Assembly: GCA_013368375.1 (NCBI GenBank)
Contig: JAACJP010000092.1
Location: 1-25,252 of the forward strand
Reading direction: 5' to 3'
Source of the DNA: Tricholomella constricta
Lineage: Eukaryota; Basidiomycota; Agaricomycetes; Agaricales; Lyophyllaceae
DNA length: 25,252 nt
In this document: one piece after another, positions 1 to 7,618 of the stretch
Layout: each line of letters begins with the position of its first letter
Position numbering within the stretch: position 1 is the stretch's first letter
Program-made: the position numbers and the translations under genes
The notes under the pieces: model-generated
What the model was told of the DNA's origin: nothing
What the model saw: the letters and a program-made list of their open reading frames with translations, nothing else
The model's database searches: none

Positions 1-75
1 TCCGGTCTGTCGTCTGGCGGATGCTCCATCAATGCTGATGGTGCTGAAGAAAAAAAAACTCCAACTGTCACGCCC

Positions 76-3000
76 TTACGGTTTGTGACTTCCGGCATTC
101 GCCGGTTTTTTCTTCCCATCCCGTGACTTCGTCGCGGCGCGCCGTGCTCCAGTTTTCGCGCGCGTCGTCACCGTCGCGCGCCTGGGAAGGGCTGTCCAGT
201 CCTTTACCCCGATGAGCTCGAGGTAGCTATCAAGCGCCTCTAGCTCCTCACAAGTCTTGAGCGGCTCCCATGTGGAGTCGCCCATTGTCCATTTGACCAG
301 GAAGGACACCTCCTTCCCGGTCCACTGATGTCCGACGATTTTGTCGACATAGTACTCGGTTTCGTCGGGGGCCCCAAAATCATAGGCCTCCGGCGTCGCT
401 CTGTTAGGGAACAGCGCGTCGTCATTCGCCTGATGTGGGCGAATCCTCGATATATGGAAACCCGGGTGTATCCTACGCTTCCTAAGAGCCTCCAATAGTT
501 CCAACACATAGTTGGACGTCTCCGGGAACGCCTCAAGGACCCTATATGGGCCCACATACTTAGGTAGTAATTTACCCGCCCTTCCTGATGGCAGGGACAG
601 GTTATCCGTTGACAGGTAGACAAGATCGTCCTTGCCTATCACCGGGTCAGGTCTCCTCCGCGTGTTCGCGTGGTGTCTCTGAAACGTGTGTGCCGCGATA
701 ATCGCGTCGTGCGCCGCCGCCATGTTTCGCAGCGCATTCGCTGCAAATTCCTGAACCCCCGGTGGCGCTTTCGTCCCCGGGTCGATCTTCGTCATCACCG
801 TTGGCATATAGCCATGGTTAACTTCAAACGGAGCGAGCCCCGTTGCTGCACTAATACTCGAATTGATTGCAAATTCGACCATCGGCAACGCTACGACCCA
901 GTCCCTTTGGTCTGGTCGTATACACGATCGGATGATCTGCGCAATCGACCGATTCGCCCTCTCTGTGGCGCCATCCGTCTGAGGATGGAACGCTGTTGAC
1001 ATCAACAGCGTCGACCCCATCAGTCGATGTAGTTCCTTCCACCACTTGGATGTGAACTTAGGGTCCCGGTCGCATACGATCGAGCTCGGGAGGCCGTGCA
1101 ATCGCACTACCTCCCTCATGTAAATCCACGACAGCTGTGACGCCGTCGTTCTCGTATTCAGTGGTACGAGATGGACCTGGGACGTCATCCGACATACCAC
1201 TACCCACAGGTAGTTGTATCCCTCCACCTCCGGGAACGGACCTACAAAGTCCATCCTGATCGACTCCCATGGCTTCGTGGGTATCGGTAACGAGTGCACC
1301 AGCCCCGCCGGTGCTCGGTACTCTCCCTTCGTCGTTATGCATGTCTGACATGACGCGCAAAACGCCTCGACTTCACGCTGAAGTCGCGGCCACCAGTACC
1401 ACCGTCGTACATAGTCGGCGGTACGTTGTGGGCCGAAGTGGCCCACTACTCGGTGCGCACGTTCAATTACCTGCCCATGCAGTGATTGTACCCCATTCTT
1501 TGCGGAGGGGATGCATAGCACCTCCTCTCCGCCTCTATTTTTTCCCCACACCAGACCTTCCTCTACCCGAAAGGATGGGTGCTGGGCGGGTGCGCTCACT
1601 ATCTTTTGAAACAGCGGGTCCGTTTCGTACCCCGCTTTCACCGCGGTGAGGAATATCTCATTCCCCTCCCCGTTCTCGACTTTCGACCTCAGGTCCGCTC
1701 CGCGTCCCCGAGATTGAAATACGGTCAGGTCGTCCGCGCTGTTCGCGATCGACTCCCCCGTGCTACCGCTTTCAGCGGCGGCCGCTAGCGCTGCCGCCCT
1801 CACGTCTCGGTCTTGTACCAAATCCCGGAGCACCGCCATTCTGCTGTGCCCCTGTTTTGACGCTTTTTGCTGGATCTGTCGTTCTACGACTTTATCCACC
1901 ACCTCTCGTACCCTGTCCCACGGCAAATCGTCGTGTCTTGGGTCGAGTCGAACGTCTGCGTTAACGTAGTCGTTCATCGTAAATCTGTCATCCCAGACAT
2001 CACTCTCGTGATATCTGGACAGTGCATCCGCTACTTTATTTAGCGATCCTTTGACATACCGAATGTCAAAGTCAAAGCGAGATAGATATTCCATCCATCT
2101 CGTCTGGCGGCTAGATAGCCGCCTCTGCGTCTGGAAAAACTCCAGTGCTTTATGGTCGGTGACCACATGTATACGATACCCTATGAGCTTATCCTCCCAC
2201 TTCAGGAGAGCTTCCAGTATCGCTATCGTTTCTTGCTCGAACACACGGTAGTGTCTTTGAGCATCCGTAAACTTGCGGGACATGAATCCCGCAGGCCGAC
2301 ATGTCTGCCATGTTGGTCCTTGTCCGTACATCGCGCCCACGCCGGACACCGATGCGTCGCAGATAACCCATATGGGTTCATCCTTATCATGGTCCAATGG
2401 CACTAGGACGGGTGTTTTACAACACGCGTCCTTAATGGCTTGAAAGCATGACTCGTGGATGGGCCTCCATGTGAAGGCCTGTCCATTCTGCGTCATTGCT
2501 GACAGTGGTGTCGTATATGACGATATATCCGGCAGGAAATGCGCCAGATATTGTACGAGACCCAGAAATCTCTGGATATCGCCATAGTTCCGCGGTCTCC
2601 GCCATTCGCGGATACGCGCCATCTTGTCCGCTGTCGCGTGCAATCCCTTATTGTCGATTATATGTCCTAGACAATCGACTGTATCGGAATAAAGTTCGCA
2701 CTTTTCTTCCTTAAGGTAGAACTTATTCTCCCTTATTTTATCAAAGATGAGCTTGAGATGCTTCTCGTGCTCGTCTACCGTCGCGCTGTATACGAACAAG
2801 TCGTCTAGGTATACATGTAGAAATATTCCGATAAAGTCTCGGAATATCATTGTCATTACTCTCTGAAACGTCGCTGGCGCGTTACAGTCCCCTATCTGCA
2901 TTGTATGGCTCACGAACGTGCCAAACACAGTTGCGAACGCACTTTTGCGCACATCCGGAGGATGGACGCGTACTTGCTCATACGCGTCCGAAAAGTCGAT

Positions 3001-3963
3001 CTTTGATCGGATTTTTGCTCGCGCCACATCCAGTCGGATCTGGTCCTGGTCAGGGAACGGCGTCACGTCCTTAATCGTGTTCGCGTTCCTTTTCCGACCG
3101 TCGACCGCCGTTCGCAGTCGGCCGTCTTTCTTTGGTATACAAAGCATCGGTGCAGCCTGTGACGTCTGCACCGATTCCCACCATCCCGCGCGTGTGTACC
3201 GGGCGATCTTCTCCATCAACTGTGTCCGGAGTGAGTCCGGGCACCGTGGCAAGTGGTAATGATACTGCTTGTCATCATCGATGAGATTAATATGATGATT
3301 AACCCCCCTTACCGGAGGTAATTCCTCCGGTACCCCATTCATGATGTCCTTACAGGACTCCATCCATGCTTTCCGCAGTCTCGGGATATCATCCTCTGTG
3401 AGGGCACCCATCTGCGCCACCCGTTTCTGGTGTTTCTCTGTTACTGCACGCAGCGACTCGCTGACGTGCTCATCCGTAAACGGGTCGTCCACCTCCGGTA
3501 TTACCGGAAATACCGCCCGTATTGCTTCTCGTGGTACCCTTTCTGGATACCTCGTCCTTGTAAACTCCTGCACGATTTCCTCGAGCTCGCGCAGATCCTT
3601 CAAGGTGTGGTAGCGGCTTCGTCCGCTTTTAAGAATGTCGGGTGCTTCATCCACCATTCTTTCGATGTCTTCGGTTGTCAACACATCGTCGTCTTCCATT
3701 ATTACTGGGAAGGACCTCGGTAGTCCCGTTCCCGGAGTGGACGCGTCCGCGTCCTCCTCCTCCTCGATGGTTACTTGCCGGCGTCCTACCGACGCCTGCG
3801 TGTCTTCAGCCGGTGCCGCCTCTGGGGTTATTCCTAACCCCCTTTCGTCTGTGTCCGGTCGTTCGTCGTTACGCACCATCAGGGGCTCGCCCATTGCCAG
3901 TCCCCGATGCCGTGGTCGCTCATCGACATCATCAACCACGCGCACTCTGCCTTCCCGTGGCAG
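76..3963 (-). CDS. pol: Element 1 Pol: reverse transcriptase, RNase H, integrase, chromodomain
   Basis: About 1,295 codons read from the Gag stop; there is no ATG near the start, so it is probably made as a Gag-Pol fusion. Numbered from the GTG at 3945: RT about 250-430 with catalytic YLDD at 379-382; RNase H about 525-650 (PIWVICDAS, VTDHKALEF); integrase HHCC zinc finger about 828-865; integrase catalytic triad D899, D959 and E995 with D59D35E spacing; a GPY-like segment (KYVGPYRVLE) about 1120; chromodomain about 1196-1245 (EYYVDKIVGHQ ... FLVKWTMGDSTWEPL); and a Lys/Arg-rich tail. All catalytic residues I can check are present. Chromodomains of this class direct integration to heterochromatin, which fits the nested cluster. 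The sequence is crowded with short perfect inverted repeats. Confidence 0.96.
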   Translation of the reverse strand: MPREGRVRVVDDVDERPRHRGLAMGEPLMVRNDERPDTDERGLGITPEAAPAEDTQASVGRRQVTIEEEEDADASTPGTGLPRSFPVIMEDDDVLTTEDIERMVDEAPDILKSGRSRYHTLKDLRELEEIVQEFTRTRYPERVPREAIRAVFPVIPEVDDPFTDEHVSESLRAVTEKHQKRVAQMGALTEDDIPRLRKAWMESCKDIMNGVPEELPPVRGVNHHINLIDDDKQYHYHLPRCPDSLRTQLMEKIARYTRAGWWESVQTSQAAPMLCIPKKDGRLRTAVDGRKRNANTIKDVTPFPDQDQIRLDVARAKIRSKIDFSDAYEQVRVHPPDVRKSAFATVFGTFVSHTMQIGDCNAPATFQRVMTMIFRDFIGIFLHVYLDDLFVYSATVDEHEKHLKLIFDKIRENKFYLKEEKCELYSDTVDCLGHIIDNKGLHATADKMARIREWRRPRNYGDIQRFLGLVQYLAHFLPDISSYTTPLSAMTQNGQAFTWRPIHESCFQAIKDACCKTPVLVPLDHDKDEPIWVICDASVSGVGAMYGQGPTWQTCRPAGFMSRKFTDAQRHYRVFEQETIAILEALLKWEDKLIGYRIHVVTDHKALEFFQTQRRLSSRQTRWMEYLSRFDFDIRYVKGSLNKVADALSRYHESDVWDDRFTMNDYVNADVRLDPRHDDLPWDRVREVVDKVVERQIQQKASKQGHSRMAVLRDLVQDRDVRAAALAAAAESGSTGESIANSADDLTVFQSRGRGADLRSKVENGEGNEIFLTAVKAGYETDPLFQKIVSAPAQHPSFRVEEGLVWGKNRGGEEVLCIPSAKNGVQSLHGQVIERAHRVVGHFGPQRTADYVRRWYWWPRLQREVEAFCASCQTCITTKGEYRAPAGLVHSLPIPTKPWESIRMDFVGPFPEVEGYNYLWVVVCRMTSQVHLVPLNTRTTASQLSWIYMREVVRLHGLPSSIVCDRDPKFTSKWWKELHRLMGSTLLMSTAFHPQTDGATERANRSIAQIIRSCIRPDQRDWVVALPMVEFAINSSISAATGLAPFEVNHGYMPTVMTKIDPGTKAPPGVQEFAANALRNMAAAHDAIIAAHTFQRHHANTRRRPDPVIGKDDLVYLSTDNLSLPSGRAGKLLPKYVGPYRVLEAFPETSNYVLELLEALRKRRIHPGFHISRIRPHQANDDALFPNRATPEAYDFGAPDETEYYVDKIVGHQWTGKEVSFLVKWTMGDSTWEPLKTCEELEALDSYLELIGVKDWTALPRRATVTTRAKTGARRAATKSRDGKKKPANAGSHKP

Positions 3964-3978
3964 TCATTCATGACTAAG
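3960..3978 (-). promoter_or_regulatory. Element 1 gag-pol junction: candidate UGA readthrough site
   Basis: In the sense direction the junction reads GAA TGA CTG, and the pol frame is open from the next codon, with no frameshift. UGA followed by C, and especially by CUA, is a known leaky stop context. The stop itself lies in a 6-bp hairpin (arms AGTCAT and ATGACT, 3962-3975), and a CGTGGT/ACCACG stem lies about 25-55 nt downstream. Element 2 has the same arrangement. Readthrough is inferred; decay of a fused gag-pol is the alternative. Confidence 0.6.
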
Positions 3979-6699
3979 CCCCGCGTCGCTGCGCCTCAAC
4001 GCGCTTTGTCGCGCCATTTCTCGGGTCTCCTCTTCGACCGTAAACGTCGGAGCAGGAATCCCGCTTATCCGAACACAGTTATGCCGGAAATCCAATTCGA
4101 TTTCCAGCTGCCTCATCAATGCGACGCCAATAATGGCATCGTATTTATCCAAGTTCACTGTATCGAAGTAAACTTGTGAGTCTATTGCCTCGTACTTCAT
4201 TGGTACCGTCGTTCCGTAGTTGATCACTGATCGACTACCCTTCGTTCCCAACTGTAGCGGCACCACCTCCTCCAGTTGGTGCACCTTCATTTTCGCCACT
4301 TTGGCGAACTCGGGAGACACGGCCTCCGCTGTACATCCCAAATCAAATAGGGTGAACGCTTTCAGCCCATTAATTTCTACCAACGCTGTAAAGCATTGGC
4401 GCTCCTGCGCCTTGCGCGTTGGTCGTTTAAGTAGTCGTGTAGACTTCTTAACCATTATCGGTCGAGTTCCCATACCCGTCCCCGGCCCCATAGTAGCCGC
4501 AAACATCTGGGCCGTCTCTCCCTCGTCTTCCGACTCACTGTCACTGACTTCCACTAGTAGTGGAAGTCCCTCATCTCCCGAGTCATCCTCGAGAGTCCTC
4601 CCGAGACACAGTCGTTCGACTGTGTCTCTGTCGTCATCTGAACCGTACTCCTCGTACTGTTCCAGCGCATAGTCCTCTCCTTCGGACTCATATTGCTCCC
4701 CCAGTAGAGGCGTCTCGCTCTCTTCTGGTTCTATGGGCGCCGTTTCTGCTGGTCGTTCGCCACCACATCGTGCGTCATGGCTGCGTTCAGCAGTTTCCGT
4801 GTCCGACGTATCGTCCACGATGTCCCGCACCGCGTTGAGTCGCGCAGTGCTGCTCTTGTTCTTGGGGCACTTGCGGCTTCTCGCAAAATGCTCCAGGCTG
4901 CCGCAGTCGAAGCAGGCTAGCCGCTTCTCTCCTGAGGGCTTCGTCACTCCCTCGACGCCCTTCGCAGGCGTCACCGGCAGTTTCTTACCGTCCGATTTCG
5001 ATTCTGACCGTTGTCCTCCCGGACCTGTCGGCTTATAGGGCGTTCGACTCCCACCCTCATACGTTCTCATTGGAGCCCGCGCTACGACGGTCTCCTTTTT
5101 TCCCGATGATTGTCGGGCTACCGCCTCATACTCATCGTATCCGCGTAGTACTTGGTTCGCCTGCTCAACTTTGAGTCCGGCTTCGAGTATTTCTCGCATT
5201 CGCGACGTTTCCGCCGTGAATCCCCTGTTCAAGATTTCCTTGCGCAGGTATCTTGGAATACCGGTCATAAACCGTCGTTTAAATGTATACGGGTCGGGTG
5301 GCATTACCATCCTTTCCGCATATCTCTTTAGTTGATGGAAGAATTCATTTATTCCTCCGTCTGCGCTATACACCGCGCGTTCGAATCCTCCATAAGCATC
5401 CTGTAACGATGCTTCATGAATAAACCGGTCATATAGTCCGGTAATGACGTCTTTGAACGTCCAGTCTCGGCGTCGCCGGTGAATACCGTCGACGTTGTCC
5501 GTGAACCACACTGCGGCGGGGCCTTTCAGATACATCCCTGTGTACGAGATTCTCTCTCGTTCACGATCATGTCCCCCGAGCTGGCTGATTTCCATCCAGC
5601 GAAGTATGCCATATAGCCAAGTATCGAATTCTTCCATACTTGGCGCCCCGCTGTATTCCTCGGGCATGGGCACTCGCAGTGCTCCAGGCCTCGATCCTCC
5701 CTGTTGCATAGCGATCACGCTATCCAACTTTTCATCAATCGTCGCATGGTACCGACCATGCACTTTCAGGAGATACTCTCCTTGGCGCTGCAGCCCGCTC
5801 GCCCCGAACGACCTTACCGGCCGTTGTGGAGTTACCAACTGCTGCTGACCTCCTCCATAGTGTACCCCCGGAGTACGACTAGGTAGTCGTATTCCCCCAT
5901 AGTACTGCGGGTTGTTTGGAGGATTACTCCGTGCATCCCAGCCGCCCGTCGGGTGGCTAGCGTGGGTCGGGCGTGGAGTCATCATTCCTCGTCCTCCGGC
6001 CACATATTCCGGTCTCACTGGTGCGGGCGGCGCCTCCGTGCGCCCCCCTTCGACCTCGCTTTCTGAGTTCTCCTCGACTTCCGAGTTGACATCATCCCCG
6101 CCGTATCCTACTGGATACGTCGTCTCCAGCCGTATTTCCGGCTGCGGCCTTGTGGTCGTAACACTGTTGCGTCCACTACCTCTCACCGCTTCGGTAGCCC
6201 GCCCACTCGGCGGTTCTACACAATGCGTAACGATTTCGTCATCGCACGAGGGCCCTCGTTTATACGACGTTGGGCCTTCTCCTGATAAATCCCAGGTCCG
6301 ACTGTAGGACGTTACTGCTGGTCCTGCTTGGGGTGGGTTCATCGCCCGTTCGTAGGCGGCGTGCCTCACACGCGCCTGCGAACTAGTCTCGTCCTGCTGG
6401 CGAGGCTGCCGCAAACTTTGGTTTACGGCTTCCATCGTATCTAACGATGGTAATGCTGTGTCCCGCTGGGTAACTACCTGGCGGTCCTGTTCTTCTCGGT
6501 CCTGTTGTACGAGCGGTGATTCTACCTGCTCGAACACCTCATCGTATTTCCTCAGCCCCTCTTCTACGAGAGAACTGAGTCGTGCCCGGGAGGGAGTTAC
6601 TCCCTTCCGGCTTCCCGATCTTAGTTGTAGAACAATTGATTCTACCACCAATTCCTGGTCTTTTCGGAGAGCCGATTGTCCCCCGTCACCTCGACGCAT
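3964..6699 (-). CDS. gag: Element 1 Gag capsid, zinc knuckle and aspartic protease
   Basis: 911-residue frame. A retrotransposon Gag capsid domain lies at about residues 330-560 (landmarks FDTWLYGIL, WTFKDVITGLYDRF, FMTGIPRYLRKEI). The zinc knuckle follows: C596, C599 and H604 are spaced normally (CX2CX4H), but the fourth ligand position, 609, is Arg and the nearest Cys is 611. After an acidic linker comes a retropepsin-like domain from about residue 770. Its active site reads D786-L-G, where pepsin-family retroviral proteases have D-S/T-G, and element 2 keeps DSG. The later Ile/Leu-rich strands and the IIGVALMRQ segment match the fold. The frame ends with TGA (3966-3964) followed by CTG, and pol continues in the same frame. 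Confidence is high for domain identity and low for protease activity. Confidence 0.93.
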   Translation of the reverse strand: MRRGDGGQSALRKDQELVVESIVLQLRSGSRKGVTPSRARLSSLVEEGLRKYDEVFEQVESPLVQQDREEQDRQVVTQRDTALPSLDTMEAVNQSLRQPRQQDETSSQARVRHAAYERAMNPPQAGPAVTSYSRTWDLSGEGPTSYKRGPSCDDEIVTHCVEPPSGRATEAVRGSGRNSVTTTRPQPEIRLETTYPVGYGGDDVNSEVEENSESEVEGGRTEAPPAPVRPEYVAGGRGMMTPRPTHASHPTGGWDARSNPPNNPQYYGGIRLPSRTPGVHYGGGQQQLVTPQRPVRSFGASGLQRQGEYLLKVHGRYHATIDEKLDSVIAMQQGGSRPGALRVPMPEEYSGAPSMEEFDTWLYGILRWMEISQLGGHDRERERISYTGMYLKGPAAVWFTDNVDGIHRRRRDWTFKDVITGLYDRFIHEASLQDAYGGFERAVYSADGGINEFFHQLKRYAERMVMPPDPYTFKRRFMTGIPRYLRKEILNRGFTAETSRMREILEAGLKVEQANQVLRGYDEYEAVARQSSGKKETVVARAPMRTYEGGSRTPYKPTGPGGQRSESKSDGKKLPVTPAKGVEGVTKPSGEKRLACFDCGSLEHFARSRKCPKNKSSTARLNAVRDIVDDTSDTETAERSHDARCGGERPAETAPIEPEESETPLLGEQYESEGEDYALEQYEEYGSDDDRDTVERLCLGRTLEDDSGDEGLPLLVEVSDSESEDEGETAQMFAATMGPGTGMGTRPIMVKKSTRLLKRPTRKAQERQCFTALVEINGLKAFTLFDLGCTAEAVSPEFAKVAKMKVHQLEEVVPLQLGTKGSRSVINYGTTVPMKYEAIDSQVYFDTVNLDKYDAIIGVALMRQLEIELDFRHNCVRISGIPAPTFTVEEETREMARQSALRRSDAGLSHE

Positions 6700-7373
6700 T
6701 GTTCAAATGCATCGTTTACTAGGTTAACTAGTACATCTCGGGGAGGCATAATGCCGTCCCTACTAAGCATACGTATACTCAATACTATGCTTTCGACCAA
6801 TAGATCACGGTCATCTACCACTGATGATGAAGGCAGTGTTCCGCTGCTTTCGCGTTTGGCTGGTTTCTTCTCAGTCCGGCGATTTCGTCGGGCTGCGGTC
6901 GACATCATCTTTGATGACCGCGATGCGGGCACATCAGTGAGTTCACTGGTGCCAAATATGGCTGGATGACCATGCTCGTCGTCCCGCAATTTTACTGAAC
7001 CCCTCAATATATTATCGAAGGGTGCGGGAAACACTCCATGGTGTTCCTGCGAGGTGCCCGATAGGGGTTCCTCTTTGGGCTTCCGGTCGCTCCAACCGGG
7101 TCCCAACTGTGATCCACCTTCTCGGATGAGGATGGGCCTTGTCAAAATTGCGCTCTGAGGTCGAGCGCTGCTGCAATCGTCCTCTCGATGATGGTTTCCA
7201 TCATCTGGGTGTGACTTTGCCACGTCACTCGTGGGTTCCACTCTATCGCCGCTCCCGGCGACTCCACTTCCCAGTGGATTCTCTTCTTGTGGCTTCGGAT
7301 TGTCCGGAGCCACGGATCCCGACCGGTTTCGGTCAGAAGGCTTCGGTTTCGATGCCTTCTTTTTGTTAGACAT
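6642..7373 (-). CDS. gag: Element 1 Gag, N-terminal segment
   Basis: Opens at the ATG at 7373, about 50 bp inside the LTR, and encodes 243 residues. The N-terminus is basic (Lys/Arg/Pro/Ser-rich) and most of the segment is low complexity, with no domain I recognise. Near the end is a short helical module beginning DLLVESIVL (about residues 189-230). A closely similar module, beginning ELVVESIVL, opens the next ORF, so this is a tandem duplication of about 40 residues. The frame ends at 6642 and overlaps the next ORF by 57 nt in the -1 frame, and a run of five G lies in the overlap. One extra G there would fuse the two into one Gag, so I read this as a broken N-terminus of a single polyprotein. 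A programmed -1 shift is an alternative. Confidence 0.7.
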   Translation of the reverse strand: MSNKKKASKPKPSDRNRSGSVAPDNPKPQEENPLGSGVAGSGDRVEPTSDVAKSHPDDGNHHREDDCSSARPQSAILTRPILIREGGSQLGPGWSDRKPKEEPLSGTSQEHHGVFPAPFDNILRGSVKLRDDEHGHPAIFGTSELTDVPASRSSKMMSTAARRNRRTEKKPAKRESSGTLPSSSVVDDRDLLVESIVLSIRMLSRDGIMPPRDVLVNLVNDAFEQCVEVTGDNRLSEKTRNWW

Positions 7374-7426
7374 TTTTGGAATTGAAATGTAGGGGTGTTC
7401 CCTTGAAGTAAGGGTGTTTAAAAAAC

Positions 7427-7618
7427 TGTAAGGGTTGGAATAGACTTAATATGTTCACACCAAACTAAACACGACCACTGATAGGATTGTGTGTAGTAAA
7501 GGTATGAGTAAGTCTTAACATTACATAATGTAGAGGTGCTGGCTTTATATAGCCAGTACCTTTAGATTTAAATAAGAACAAACAACGATCGCTACCATAT
7601 TCGGTAACGCCCGTTACA
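7427..7618 (-). repeat. 5' LTR of element 1
   Basis: A 192-bp LTR with TG...CA ends: in the sense direction it opens TGTAACGGGCGTTAC and closes CCCTTACA. The outer boundary is fixed because element 2 coding sequence resumes at 7619. The inner boundary is inferred from the TTACA terminus and is less certain because the second LTR is not in the window. The first bases form a 6-bp hairpin (GTAACG/CGTTAC). A TATATAAAG box lies in a hairpin with arms CTGGCT (7539-7544) and AGCCAG (7551-7556), with another 6-bp hairpin (7518-7531) downstream where transcription would start. No tRNA-like TGG primer site follows the LTR. Confidence 0.75.

Larger units (their letters stand above)
990..7360. repeat. 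Hairpin-dense coding block of element 1
   Basis: Perfect short inverted repeats spread through gag and pol. Strongest (span, stem/loop in nt): 990-1011 (10/2), 2049-2071 (9/5), 2106-2123 (8/2), 2823-2847 (8/9), 2964-2989 (9/8), 3146-3175 (10/10), 3310-3332 (9/5), 4546-4568 (11/1), 4603-4628 (12/2), 5616-5644 (9/11), 5874-5891 (8/2), 7187-7205 (8/3). Many 6-7 bp examples lie between them, for instance 424-444, 1428-1446, 3494-3508, 3824-3841, 5744-5761, 6246-6259 and 6432-6450. Found by eye, so the list is incomplete. Confidence 0.85.
1..7618 (-). mobile_element. Element 1: Ty3/gypsy chromovirus LTR retrotransposon, left end outside window
   Basis: Minus-strand LTR retrotransposon running from its 5' LTR at 7618 down past the window start. 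Order in the sense direction: LTR, N-terminal Gag, capsid plus zinc knuckle plus protease, then pol with RT, RNase H, integrase and a C-terminal chromodomain, which is the Ty3/gypsy chromovirus order. It sits inside the pol gene of element 2: that frame is open until the codons for ITDHKAL and is then replaced by this element's LTR. No 3' LTR or clear polypurine tract is seen in positions 1-75, so the 3' LTR must be further left. The expected 5-bp target duplication would be GAGCT (7619-7623); its partner is outside the window. The long open frames suggest a recent insertion, but the protease and zinc-knuckle changes cast doubt on autonomy. Confidence 0.93.

Noticed and set aside
240..3977. 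Many 60-150 codon ORFs on the plus strand and in other frames across element 1 pol
   Set aside because: They are antisense or out of frame to a strongly conserved pol with all catalytic motifs and show no family features.
4546..4628. Strong hairpins as Rho-independent terminators
   Set aside because: They lie inside coding sequence, lack T-tracts, and the organism is eukaryotic.
6586..6610. 12-bp stem near 6590 counting one G-T pair
   Set aside because: The G-T pair on the plus strand is C-A in the sense RNA, so I count only the perfect 7-bp core and excluded plus-strand wobble pairs from the tally.
6642..6699. Programmed -1 frameshift between the two Gag ORFs of element 1
   Set aside because: The G run could slip, but no standard slippery heptamer is present and element 2 breaks at a different place in the opposite direction (+1), so independent decay is simpler.
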